Shown one piece after another: positions 15,401 through 29,640 of a DNA stretch of 64,000 nt. The DNA is from Unio delphinus. Taxonomy: Eukaryota; Mollusca; Bivalvia; Unionida; Unionidae. The stretch's first letter is position 1; each line of letters opens with the position of its first letter. The translations under genes and the position numbers were made by a program. The notes under the pieces were generated by a model, which was given only the letters and a program-made list of their open reading frames with translations, was not told the origin of the DNA and made no database searches. The stretch is taken from NCBI GenBank assembly GCA_029339505.1, contig JAQISU010000003.1, forward strand, positions 17,491,001 through 17,555,000, written 5' to 3'.

Positions 15401-18400
15401 CGGGAGAAACTCCACACCCAGATGGACCAAAATCCGGATTGGACAGAGATCAGACTTTATCCAGTTCACGAGAAAGCCTATATGACGTAAAGTGATATAA
15501 GATCGTTTCTGCCTTTGAGCAGAGTAGAACTTGACAGATGTTACTGGAGGATGTCGTCCAAATATACTGCCGACGCAATAGATGAAGTCGAGCGGAACAG
15601 GGTGACGACGTAATCCATAACCTTGGTACTAGCCCAAGGGCTTAAATTTAGGTCAAAAGGTATGACATGGAACTGATAAGCCTAGTCCCGACAAGCACAA
15701 CGGAGAATGTCCGCAACTCGTGGGATAGGGACGTGAAATGTGTGTCGGGTCATATCTAGCCAGCATATGATGGGGTTTAAGCGACGTGCCCTTCAGACAT
15801 GCGTCACGACGTATCAGGTCTAGGTTGGCAGAAGCAGTCAGCGCATTGGCCATGGAATGGTGAGCTGCCCTGTTAAGAACCCTAGCTAACCGGGCCGTCG
15901 AATCCCAAGCATGTTCATTGCCAGATTTATCAGCGATCCTGAAAATGGCTAGGGAGGCTAGATCTAACAGTGAAGACGTAGCGACTACATTCCGAACCAG
16001 CTTGGACTTGGCATTAAACACCGTTTAGTCCACTTTATAAGACAATGGAGCAGACATATGGACTGCTGCCATATTTTTATCCAGAGCCGGGACCTCAGTA
16101 CTGAACGCACCGGAGTGAGTTTTGTACCATCGACCTGAAAACGACGCTGGTACTTGGCTTTCAGAAAAGAAAAACCATAGCAATTCCTGGATCCCCTATA
16201 CGTGTCGACAGACGGTCATTAATTTCCTTAATTTTGTCGACAGGGGAAGGAGGCGGAAGGATAGAGTCTCTTCCCCCTCATCCAGATCGACCGACGCTCT
16301 AACCTTATAGTCGGTAATGGCAGCAGGAGGTGGAGGGCATTCTGAAGGGGCCAACACCCTATAAATTTCCTCCACTGCGGCTTTGAAGCTGAACTCAGTC
16401 CGTTCCATAGTTGGATCTGCATACCGCTGATTTGCCTGCGACTCATCGCACTCACTATGTGCATAATCTTGCTCTGGTAAAGCATCCATATCGGGGTAAT
16501 GCATACCAGGTGGCATAGATGACTCAATTCCATCATCTCTGATAAAGGCATTCACTCTCCCTTGTGGATGAGCTGTTAGCCTATGGACGGCCGGCAATGC
16601 CGAATGAATTGATTGGCATATGTTTGGCCTGAATGACTGCGACGGGCCGGCTATGACCGGCACCGACCGCTCGAATGGTCGGGTTGGATCGAGAGATTCC
16701 TCGCCAACTATCTGTGTCATGGTAGTGATATGTAACCGGTAGTACGGATTGACAGACGGAAACATCATTAGAATCTTCGTCAATCCGATTTGTGCGGATT
16801 GCGGTATGATAAAAGTCCCCGTGCTGGTACAGCGGTATAGTCGGATGGACTGGTATAAGACTAAAATCTCCATACGGTTGGACGACCGGTGCCTGTTGGG
16901 CTGGACGGCCGGAGCCGGATGAACGGTCAGTGCCGGCAAGTGTCGGCTGAAAGCTTGGCTGGACGACCGGTGCCATATGGGCTGAACGGTCATTGCCGGA
17001 TCGCCCGGTGCCGGTTAGTGCCGGCTGGAAGGTCTGCTGGATGACCGGTGCCATATGGGCTGAACGGTCATTGCCGGATGGACGCCCGGTGCCGGATGGT
17101 GCCGACTGTAAGGTAATAACAATTACATAATGCTTATGTAGTGCGTCCAGCACTGCGCGCCCATCTACCATTCGCTCAGAGGGAATGTTGGTTCTGGTAC
17201 AGCTTGCATATCTGTACAGCATACAAGGTGACTTAGATGACGCAATTCTGTCATAATTGACACTTTCACTAAATCTCCCTTGTGGAGAAGCCGTGAACAT
17301 ATGGACGGCCGGCACTGCCGGCTGATTGAACTGGTGGATGGTCGGCCTGAAAGACCTGTTCTGGTAAAGCTGTCATATCTGGGTAGCGCATACCAAGTGG
17401 CATAGATAACTCAATTCCGTCACCTGTGATAATGTCACTAATTCTCCCTTGTTTTAAAATCACACCGTCACGTATTTGACATGACGGGAGGTGTACACCG
17501 GCAATACCGACTAATTTGTCTGGTATATGGTCGGCCGGAATGTCGGCGAAGGTCCGGCTATGACCGGCACCTGCCTCTCGAATGGTCTGATTGGAGGGAG
17601 ATTAATCTATAACATTTCTCTCATGGTAGTGATATGTAACCAGTAGTGTAGATTGACTGACGGGTACATCACTATAATCTCCATAAATCCGATGTACAGC
17701 CGGTGCAGGTTGATGCCGGCTGGAAGACCGGTGCCATTTGGGCTTAACGGTCGTTGCCGGATGGTCGGCCGGTGCCGGTTGATGCCGGCTGGAAGGTCGG
17801 CTGGACGACCGGTGCCATTTGGGCTGAACGGTCGCTGCCGGATGGACGGCCGGTGCAGGTTGATGCCGGCTGGAAGGTTGGCTGGACGACCGGTGACATT
17901 TGGGCTGAACGGTCATTGCCGGATGGACGGCCGGTGCCGGTTGATACCGGCTGGAAGGTCGGCTGGACGACCGGTGCCAATTGGGCTGAACGGTCGTTGC
18001 CGGATGGACGGCCGGTGCCGGTTGATGCCGGCTGGAAGGTCGGCTGGACGACCGGTGCCATTTGGGCTGAACGGTCGTTGCCGTATGGACGGCCGGTGCC
18101 TGTCGACGCAGGCTGGAAGGTCGGCTGGCCGGCCGGTGCCATTTGGGCTGAACGGTTGGTGCCTGTTGATGCAAGCTGGAAGGTCGGCTGGCCGTCCGGT
18201 GCCATTTGGGCTGAACGGACGGTGCCGGATGGACGGTTAATGCCGGTTTGCCTGCTGAAGTGCCGGCTGAACTGACGGTGTCGGCTGGACTGACAGCTGG
18301 AAGGCCGGCGAAAGTGCATATTAAAATGGATCCAATTGATCCAGCATAGACTCCATGCGTCCGGACTTACAGGCCCGAAAGCCATGCACGGATCTGCGGT

Positions 18401-21400
18401 GAAATTTACACCCACTGGGCAGCCTAAACCATGTCAACATAATTTCCTCCATTTCCACATTGCCAACACCCATTTTGCCATTCATGCCTTCGTTGTCGAC
18501 TTTGCTTACTGAAACGACAAAAGAAGAGAACAAAGCACAAATTAAAAAATTCAGCATATTATTAATTCGATAATACTATAACCGTTATTAACGGAGTAGT
18601 CAAATTATTCCGTGCCATGTTAACTCTTAATGACAACACTAGTTATCGCCGTGAGCGTGTTGCAATGGTTCGTTCAAGACGAAGTCTACTGAAACGAAAA
18701 AGATGATAAACAAAGCACAATTAGCAATTCAGCACGCTATTAAGTCGCTATTACCATAACCGTAACTAACGGAGGAAGTGAAATGATTTAGTGTCGCATG
18801 AACTCATGACTACAACATGAATTCCGCCAAAGCACAAATTAAAAATTCAGCATATTATTAATTCGATAATACTATAACCATTATTAACGGAGTAGTCAAA
18901 TTATTCCGTGCCATGTTAACTCTTAATGACAACACTAGTTATCGCCGTGAGCGTGTTGCAATGGTTCGTTCAAGACGAAGTCTACTGAAACGAAAAAGAT
19001 GATAAACAAAGCACAATTAGCAATTCAGCACGCTATTAAGTCGCTATTACCATAACCGTAACTAATGGAGGAAGCGAAATGATTTAGTGTCGCGTGAACT
19101 TGTGACTACAACACGAAATTCCGCCATTAATAGTCGCAACTGGTCGTTCAGAGACGAAGTCTACTGAAACGGAGAAAAAGATAAACAAAGCACAAATTAA
19201 AAATTCAGTACGCTATTAAGTCGCTATTCCATAACCGTAACTAACGGAGGAAGCGAAATGATTAAGTGTTGCGTGAACTCGTGACTACAAGACGAAGTTC
19301 GTCATTAAAGTCGCAAATTGGTCGTTCAAAGACTTTTTTGAAGTCTACTGAAACGTCAAAGAAGATAAATAAAGCACACATTATCAATGCAGCACGTTAT
19401 TAGTCGCTAATATCGTAAACGTTACATACGGAATAAGCGAAATTATTGAGTGCTACATGTATTACATGCTAGTACCGCCATAAGCGTGCTTTGACCACGT
19501 TGCAACCTGGTCCGAAGTCTAGAAAAGGTGACAAAGTCACTCAAATTGGAAAATATTGTAAAATAATGTATACGACCTGTAGAGGAATGATTATCCAACA
19601 CAGTAATTCCAAATTTAACTTCGGATGGTCAGAATTTACACTAAGATGGCTTGGATTCATTGGAGGTCTAATTGTACGTGTTTTCGCGTACAGCGAAGCT
19701 AAAAAACTAAAGAAGCGACACCTAACGGGCGGCAAGGGGAGGTAATGGGCAAGAGTTATTGCCCTTTGTCTATATGACATAGACAGGAAAGACGAATTTT
19801 CGTCTTTTGGTAGGGCTGGATTCGCGAGGTAGCAGGCTAATATCCCTAAAGTAATGTGATTGGGGAACGTATTCAAAGGAGAAAGTGTGAAAGACTGACA
19901 GAACTGGCAGATTACCTTAGATGAGGATGCAGATTCATGTAAATCACCATTCTGCAATCTTCCACTTGACATATTTCTTGGAATAGATTCTGTAAAAAAA
20001 AAGCTTTTCCATTATTGTCTTACAAGTTTCTATGCATTACAAGACAAATTCGATCAAAAATGATATGATCATAATCATTGGAGTTGGATGTTATGTGTAC
20101 TTTTGATAATAGCTACTGAACCTGATAACATTCTCAAGTAATTTATTGACATTTTTTTTGTTTTGACTAATACTATAATTCCTTACTAACTTTAAGAAAT
20201 CATTTCTTCTTCTAACTGCCTAGCATGTAACACCAACAGCATAACTATTTCACCAACATCCTCCGCTACCAAATGACTTTACAGTACAAAATTGATTGCT
20301 AGATTTTTCCCGTGGTGACACAGCCCAAAAGTTATTGCTTGAATTCTTCCCTGGTGACTCAACAGCTAAAAAGTGATTCCATAATTTTTCTCCAGGTCGT
20401 TCTACAGCCAAAACATGACTGCTTGAGTTTTGCCCTGGTGACATAGTCTAAAAGTAAGTTAAACTTGACTGTTTAAAAGTTATGTCATAACAGTAACATT
20501 CCTACTAGTTTATCTTAATATTACTGCAGAAGAAGAGCATATTTCAAATACAACACTTACCATTCCTTTTAATGGCTGAAAATGAGCGACCAATTTCTGA
20601 GAATGTTCGCATCACAGACATCTTGCGGCTGCCCATGGATGCATCAGATTCAGAACCAGGCATTAAACTCTTTTTCCGCCTTTGATGGGCATGTATATGA
20701 GCACAAAGTATCGCTGCTCGGACATCATCACGTAACCCCACCTCCAACATCTTACTGTTAATCAGCTGATCTAATGCGAGGTCTGTAAACAAAAATTTAT
20801 ATTGTGAACCTACTTTGTCCATTTATTTTCAAACAAGATAATGAAAAGAATCTACAAGTAACAAAATTACAATACTGTGAATTCACTTCTCTATGTACCG
20901 ATATATTATATACATATCCTTGTTTATATGTCCTCTATCAAACAATGCATTATATGAATGGCCCTTGTTTATATTTCCTCTATCAAATGATACATTATAT
21001 GCATGGCCCTTGTTTATATTTCCTCTATCAAATGATACATTATATGCATGGCCCTTGTTTATTTGTTTTTTTTTTTTTTTATGGTTTAACGCCATTTTTC
21101 AGCACAATATATAGGCTATACATGGCGGCCAGTATTAGTGGTGGAGGAAGAAACCAGAAAAACCCGGAAAGAACCACCGACCCACGAGAAGCTACTGGCA
21201 AGCTTTCTCACTTAACTACATTAGCCGAATCTTAGACTCGAACCCACGCAGACAGAGGTGAGATGGCAGTGGTCCGTAACGGACAGCGCTTTAGACCACT
21301 CGGCCACTCGGGGCCCCGGCCCTTGTTTATATGTCCTCTATCAAACAATACATTATATGCATGGCCCTTGTTTATATTTCCTCTATCAAACGATACATTA

Positions 21401-24400
21401 TATGCATGGCCCTTGTTTATATTTCCTCTATCAAATGATACATTATATGCATGGCCCTTGTTTATATGTCCTCTATCAAACAATACATTATATGCATGGC
21501 CCTTGTTTATATTTCCTCTATCAAACGATACATTATATGCATGGCCCTTGTTTATATATCCTCTATCTACCTATATATTATATGCATGGCCCTTGTTTAG
21601 ATTTCCTCTATCTACCTATATATTATATGCATGGCCCTTGTTTATATGTCCTCTCTCTACCTATATATTATATGCATGGCCCTTGTTTAGATTTCCTCTC
21701 TCTACCTATATATTATATGCATGGCCCTTGTTTATATATCCTCTATCTACCTATATATTATATGCATGGCCCTTGTTTATATGTCCTCTCTCTACCTTTA
21801 TATTATATGCATGGCCCTTGTTTAGATTTCCTCTCTCTACCTATATATTATATGCATGGCCCTTGTTTATATATCCTCTATCTACCTATATATTATATGC
21901 ATGGCCCTTGTTTAGATTTCCTCTCTCTACCTATATATTATATGCATGGCCCTTGTTTATATGTCCTCTCTCTACCTATATATTATATGCATGGCCCTTG
22001 TTTAGATTTCCTCTCTCTACCTATATATTATATGCATGGCCCTTGTTTATATGTCCTCTATCAAGCGATACATTATATGCATGGCTCATTTTTGTCTTTT
22101 ATCTACCAATATATTATATGCATGGCCGATGTTTATATGTCTTCTATCTACTAATATTTGCATTGGCCCTTGTTTATATGTCATCTATCTATCCATACAT
22201 TATGTGCATGGCCCTTGTTTATATGTCTTCTATCTATCCATACATTATGTGCATGGCCCTTGTTTATATGTCTTCTATCTATCCATACATTATATACATG
22301 GCCCATGTTTTTATGTCCTCTATCTACCGATACATTCTATGCATGGCCCTTGTTTAAGTCTTCCATCGACCAATATATTATATAAATGGCCCTTGTTTAC
22401 ATGTCTTCTATCTACTAATATATGCATGGCCCTTGTTTATATGTCTTCTGTCTAACGATATATAATATGCATGGCCCTTGTTTATAAGTCTTTTATTTAA
22501 CAATATATGCATTGCCCTTGTTTATGTCTTCTATCTACTAATATATGCATGGCCCTTGTTTATATGTCTTCTGTCCAACGATATATAATATGCATGGCCC
22601 TTGTTTATAAGTCTTTTATTTAACAATATATGTATTGCCCTTGTTTATTTGTCTTCTATCTACCAATATATTATATGCATGGCCCTTGTTTATTTGTCTT
22701 CTGTCTAATGATATATTATATGCATGGCCCTTGTTTATTTGTCTTCTATCTAATGATATATTATATGCATGGCCCTTGTTTATTTGTCTTCTATCTAATG
22801 ATATATTATATGTATGGCCCTTGTTTATTTGTCTTCTGTCTAATGATATATTATATGTATGGCCCTTGTTTATTTGTCTTCTATCTACCAATATATTATA
22901 TGCATGGCCCTTGTTTATTTGTCTTCTGTCTAATGATATATTATATACATGGCCCTTGTTTATTTGTCTTCTGTCTAATGATATATTATATGTATGGCCC
23001 ATGTTTATTTGTCTTCTATCTACCAATATATTATATGCATGGCCCTTGTTTATGTCTTTTATTTACCAATATATGCATTGCTCTTGTTTATGTCTTCTGT
23101 TGAACGATATATTATATGCATGGCCCTTGTTTATTTGTCTTCTGTCTAATGATATATTATATGTATGGCCCTTGTTTATTTGTCTTCTATCTACCAATAT
23201 ATTATATGCATGGCCCTTTTTATAAGTCTTTTATTTACCAATATATGCATTGCCCTTGTTTATGTCTTCTGCTGAGCGATATATTATATGTATGGCCCTT
23301 GCTTATTTGTCTTCTGTCTAATGATATATTATATGCATGGCTATTTTTTATATGTCCTCTATATACTGATACATTGTATAATAATAATAATAATAATGAG
23401 GATTTTGCATAGCGCCAAATCTTTAGAAGCTCTAACCACTTAACAACATCTATAATAATATGACTACCACACAAAAAAACAACCATGAAATTAGAAAACA
23501 TAAAAAAAATGCTGAAAATATTTAAGTTAGGAAAATTTATTAGGTCTTTAAGTTTGTTCCTTCAGTCGAAAGAGGTGAGTTTTAAGAACACTCTTGAAAG
23601 GAATCACTGTGTCTTTGTGTCTAATTTCAATGAACAATTAATTCCTTGTTACTGGGCCCTGTTATGCAAAAAAAGATCCATATGCATGGCCCTTGTTTAT
23701 GTATCCTCAGTGTATCACTAGATACTAGTAGCACATGATTGACAAAACCGCTATGGTGGCCTAGTGGTTAGAACGTCCGCCCCGGAAGCGGGAGGTCGTC
23801 GGTTCGATCCCCGGCCGAGTCATACCAAAGACTTACAAAAATGGTACTAACAGCTGCCTCGCTTGACGCTCAGCATTAAGAGGTTAGTGTTAGGACTGGT
23901 CGGCCTGGTGTCAGGATAATGTGACTGGGTGAGACATCATGCTACATGTCTGTGGCATGATGTCTCAGTGCTAGACATCACTATAAACTGCCTCACTGCA
24001 GACATCGTAGCGATATGACTGAAAAATTGTTAAAGCTACGTTAAAAAAAACCCAATAAATCCTAATCACATGATTGACACAAGAGTAATGACCACAGGGT
24101 CTCAATGACCTTGACCAACTGAGCAAAACTAACTGTGCAAAAGCTATCATTTCTTATGCAACTTACTATGACCTTGAAAGGAATTGCACAGTAGCCAGAT
24201 TTAATAATAATGTGTTGAGAAAATATTTCAGTTGATCCAAAAATCGATGGTTTCTATTTTTAACCCAATCTGCATGATTTCCCTCAAAGTTTAATCAAGC
24301 TACTATGTGTGATTAAATGAACAATAATAATATATCAAGATATAATGTATTACTTTCATTTATATTTTTTTAATATACATAATAAAAATATTAATAAAAA

Positions 24401-27400
24401 ACTTTATCGTTATTCATTAATTTTTTAGATAGTCATCAATAGAGATATATGTATCTTTAAGATCCAGTTTTAGGTATTTTTATGTATTAAAATAACATTA
24501 ATATGCACTGTATATACATAATTTGATGTTAATTATTCATTAAAGAATAAGACAATTTGGTTAAAAATGTAAGCTATGACATCATCTTTATGTCATGTTG
24601 TTTATATCACTGATCACTTAGAAACAGTATATATTTAATGACATAAGCAATGATAATTAATTGAACTAAATCAGATGAAGCAATAAAGCGAAACAAGCAA
24701 CATAAGCTTGTTGACTGTTGTGTAGACCTGTCAACCCTAACAAGCAAGGCAGTTGATAGTTTTCCATAAGTTCCTAATATTAGAAATTTGTATCTCAAGC
24801 TGACCTAGATCCTGACCTCATTTTATGATTTTAAGGAAGCAACTTATTATTATTCTTTCTTAATGTAGGATTAATAGAGTGAAATTGAGGCTGCACTGAG
24901 TCCATGAATTTAGACATGTAAATAGCTTCTACGTTGTTCTTTAACATGTAGCAATTAGTTTGATTTTGTTTGTTTTGATTGGGATTTTTAACGTAGCTTT
25001 AACAATTTTTCAGTCATATCGCTACGATGTCTGCAGTGAGGCAGTTTATAGTGATGTCTAGCACTGAGACATCATGCCGCAGACATGTAGCATGATGTCC
25101 CACCCAGTCACATTATCCTGACACCAGGCCGACCAGTCCTAACACTAACCTCTTAATGCTGAGCGTCAAGCAAGGCAGCTGTTAGTACCATTTTTGTAAG
25201 TCTTTGGTATGACTCGGCCGGGGATCGAACCGACGACCTCCCGCTTCCGGGGCAGACGCTCTAACCACTAGGCCACCGGAGAGCAATTAGTTTGAAATTC
25301 TGGTTTTACCAAAAGGAATTGCACAGTAGCCAGATTTAATAATAATGTGCTGAGAAAATATTTCAGTTGGGCTTTTAAACACTTAAGACGTCAAAGTGTT
25401 TTTTCTGTTGAAACCATTTTCATTTTAATTTTTCTTCAAATAATTTGGATTCTAAGAGATTATTTCTCCCTGGAAATATATGTGCTTGGAATTAATTGTT
25501 GGCCAAAGATAGTTATTGCAATATTATTTTCTGTGCTTCAACAAAGAACTGTTTCCACTTTAGTACTTTACTGACTGCAGTATATGTCAGTGCCTTCTAT
25601 TTTGGATTTTCATCGTGACTTGAGCTCAAATTCATTTGAACATTTTGTTACTAGTACATATCATTTTTAATTCTTGGATTATTCTTGGATTTGATTCTTA
25701 AAACCGTAAGTTCTTTTCCTAATTTTTACTTTGTTTATCTGGGGAACTAAATTATTTATTAAATTTTACAAAGCTTGTTGTCTTCACTTTTTTCTTGTTA
25801 CTGTGTTTTTTCTTGTTACTGTACATGAGAGCCCAAACACTTTCTCCCAGCCAAACATAATCCTTTATGGATTTTTTCACTTTCTTATGCTAGTGGCAAT
25901 CATCTCTCCCACCATGAGACATACCAAAACCAACAAATATTGTCATATAATATTAGTTGTTGCCCTTCCTGCTTTTATCTCAAGAATGTGAATATTCTTT
26001 TTTATTCTTATATGCTGACTCGTAAGATTTTTGACAATGCATACTGTCCTTTCCCCATATTTTTTGTTTGTTTGCACATCATTTTTTTTATTAAAGTCTA
26101 TAAGCAACAGCTTGATCATGCAAATGTAATGCATGAAACTTGACGGCAATTTAAAGCAGCTAAGGTAGCTCTGTTAAGCTAGTCTAGTTTCCTGACCAGA
26201 TCCACTGAATCTTATAAGGTATCTAGATCTGACAGAGCTCACAGGGGTCTCAGGTTCTAGTATGAATACAAGTGAAATTCTCAAAGGACTAATTATTTAT
26301 CTTGTCATGCATCTCCATGATGCCAATCATTTTCACTGTGATATCCATTTTTTAAAATTTTAAAAATGGCAGCTGAACTATGAGCATGAAAATTTAGAAA
26401 CCCGAGTCAGAGAAGCAATTATTATGGTTTAAGATGGGTTCAGATAGTACATTAGAGCATTTTGGGAATGGTGTAAGACTGAAGCAAAATCATGGGAATG
26501 GGAATATAATATTGCAGACATATGCATTTAGCCATCATGAACTTAACCTGGAATATTGATCTGTCATTGAGGGTTGCCATGCCATGCAAAACAGACAATT
26601 TTGTATATTGTTGAGAAAACATGAGAAACTGGTGTAGAAAATGATGACAGCAAAGAAGCAACTCAATACAAATGAAAGAATGAAGAAATTAATCAGAATA
26701 ATAGGGGAGCATCAAATACATGTACCAGAATTTCATATAAGCATTTGTGAACTGGAAATAAACCCAGTATAAAGCAAAGAGACTAATTTTTTCAAAAGCT
26801 ATTTTTAGATCACTGAATGCAGTAGGATAAAAAGGTTTTCCGACAGTTACTAAATAATAGTTTATCAGGTAACCTTGCTATTCAGACATAGTTTAACGGG
26901 AACGGAATTACTAGACGTTAATTGTTCTGTTCATTAACAAATCCACATTTTGGATCTGGAAATCAAAATCAGGGAACAATGTGTAAAATTACTATAAAAC
27001 TAAATAATCCAGAAACAATCTATCCAAAACAAAAAACAAAAATTGAAAAATCTAACACAAAAATGCAGTCATTTGGATAACATATTCACCTATGCAATTC
27101 TGGAGGTTTGTCAATGTATCAAGCTCTGACTGGTCAAATTCTAGTGGAAGGTTAAAGTTATATATTGATCATGGTACATTTACAGTTGGCATATACATGC
27201 ACATGTATATAGTATGATGACATTGTAAATTAAAAAGGTGCATGATTCAATTATCCAGAAAACTCATTGATCTGGACATATTCAATGAGAACAAATATGT
27301 CCAGATTAATGAGACTCTTTTGTTGTTATTGTTATAATATGGTTTAACACCAATTTCAGCACAAGATAGACTATGCATGGTGGCCAATATTAATGGTAGA

Positions 27401-29347
27401 GGAAGAACCTGGGAAAACACTGGAAAGAACCACCAACCCATGAAAAGCTACTGGAAATCTTTCTCACATACCACATTGGCTGAACCCAAGACTTGAACCC
27501 AAGCAGAATAACATTTGAGTGCTTAAGACCACTGGGGCACTATATATATATAGTGGGACCCCGCTATAACACGCCCCGTTATAACACGAATTCAGATATA
27601 ACACGGTCATGGCATGGCTCCCGAAATTTCAGGTAATTTATTACAGGTATTTTTCTCAAAGACCAAAAAAAAAATCTTTTAAGTATGAAAAATAAAATAC
27701 GTCAAGAGTTTAATTATCATTCTCCATACTCGTCTAAAAAGTGTGAAGAAAAAAAACGTATAGAAAATGCATTATCATTTTGTGGAGGAAATCACACACA
27801 AAATCGAATATAAAATAATCGTTGTATGGCTCCTAAAATTTCAAAATTAACAAATTTCTTCTAGTTTTGTTCCAGAATAAACATCGGAAATACAAACCAA
27901 TTGCTGGGCCTACTGAGAACTTTGATCTTTGTTTATTGTTGAAAAATGACAGCTCATAAGTGTCAATATTATTATTACTGATCCCTGAGCAATGAAGCCA
28001 TTGTGTCTACTTTGTGTTTGTCTTGAATGCATTCCAAATACAATTGTTGCTCTAATAATCTCCAATATATGTTCTCTTAATTTCATACAACTAAGCAACA
28101 GCCAATGCGGGGGTTGATCAAAGATTCTCACCAGAATGTATAAATCAATTAATTTAAGTACATTGTTTATCATCAAAGTGAACTGCCGAGCTAAACTTGT
28201 TCCAATCAGGGGGAAACGGTTTATACAGCATCAAAGCAACAAAAGCCGCCAAAATGTGTGCATGGCTTGGCGGTGTTGTTTTATGCAATTTGTTGACATG
28301 TAAATTCAAATTCTGCAACTGAGAACTACAATTGACTTTGCCAAGAGAAAACATGATATTAGCAGAAAGCAGCTAAAAATCAGAGTTTTTAAAAAAATAA
28401 TAACTATTGACAGATGAGAAATGTAATGGTATAAAATATATACGACACAGAGGTCTCGGAAACGCTAATTACGCGTATTTTAATGCAAATATTTGATCTG
28501 GGACACATAAATCACTCCATGCAGGAGTCCTCCGTATGCATGCAAATAGCTGGGAGACAAGTTAGTGTTGATTACTTTATCATTTTAGCTGTGCTGATAT
28601 TTACAGTGACATAATTCAGTGGTTAAAATACAGCCAGTTCTGCCTGCTGTATTTATTAGAGTACATCAAAAGAACATGACGCATTAGCTGGGCGGCAAGT
28701 TCAAAGGACTTTGACTAGCAGCTTGGGTGGGAAAATGTGCTGAAATTTACAATGACTTGAATTCAGAGACAGAAAGATCCTGAGATGTACATGTAGTTAT
28801 TATAAGAATACACTTTAGCTTCCATTATTTAATCTACGGACATGTACTTTCATCATTCATTACGTACACCCGTTACGTAATTTTTGTTATTTTCTTTTCA
28901 TTGAATTCAGTCACATAATGATCTGTGACAAAATTATTGAATATTTTTACATCCGTGTGTGGATATTTTCGATGGAAATATTTGTATTATGGATTCAATG
29001 TATGTTACAAGATTCGCTGGTGAGTACACGGTGTTGATACTCTTTTCATGCAAAAGATTATACATGTATATATAAATTAGATATGTGTATGTACCAATGC
29101 ATGGTTCTCTGAATAAAGTAATATAATATATATGCAATTTCTGTTACCACAGCAAATGTTTTTCTCATTTAATATATATTGATCAAAAATGGTAATTGTG
29201 CCATGCATTTTCGCACCCATCTTTATGTACCCCCCCCCAATTAAATCCAAAAATGTGTTGGTATTGTACATGGTTGCTTATAACACTGTTCAGTTCATAA
29301 CACGGTCGGATTCTATGGCTTCCAACTACCGTGTTATAGCGGGGTCC

Positions 29348-29397
<50 letters not shown>

Positions 29398-29599
29398 AAA
29401 AATAAACAACACCAACACGTAGATTTATAACTAGTTTCGCGTTATTGCTTCATCAGACTGAATTCAACATCACCGCTTACATCATTAATTATTAAACAGT
29501 ATGATATAAAGAAGATGACATCATAGCTCACATTTTTAACCTAACTGTCCCACTCTTTCAACAAATAATCAACACGGAAACAGGGATATACAGCACAGA

Positions 29600-29640
<41 letters not shown>

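Larger units (their letters stand above)
12751..19885 (-). mobile_element. DIRS-type tyrosine-recombinase retrotransposon (about 7.1 kb)
   Basis: Retrotransposon that integrates through a tyrosine recombinase (family knowledge). Seen here: inverted terminal repeats at both ends, an internal complementary region next to the 3' repeat, and, on the minus strand, a gag-like region, RT thumb/connection and RNase H, and a tyrosine recombinase. The terminal repeats differ by about one base over some 165 bp, so insertion is fairly recent. The RT palm appears deleted (about 15490-15650), the recombinase is frameshifted and interrupted by a T run, so this copy is not autonomous. It lies in intron 6 in the same orientation as the SLC4-like gene. 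GC content is clearly higher than the flanks. Confidence 0.88.

Noticed and set aside
17602..18415. Plus-strand frames opposite the DIRS gag repeats.
   Set aside because: Shadow frames of the 81-bp array; the minus strand is the one that continues into gag and pol.
21258..22357. Plus-strand frames of 298 and 364 codons.
   Set aside because: They are the 45-bp satellite read in different frames; unit length divisible by three keeps them open.
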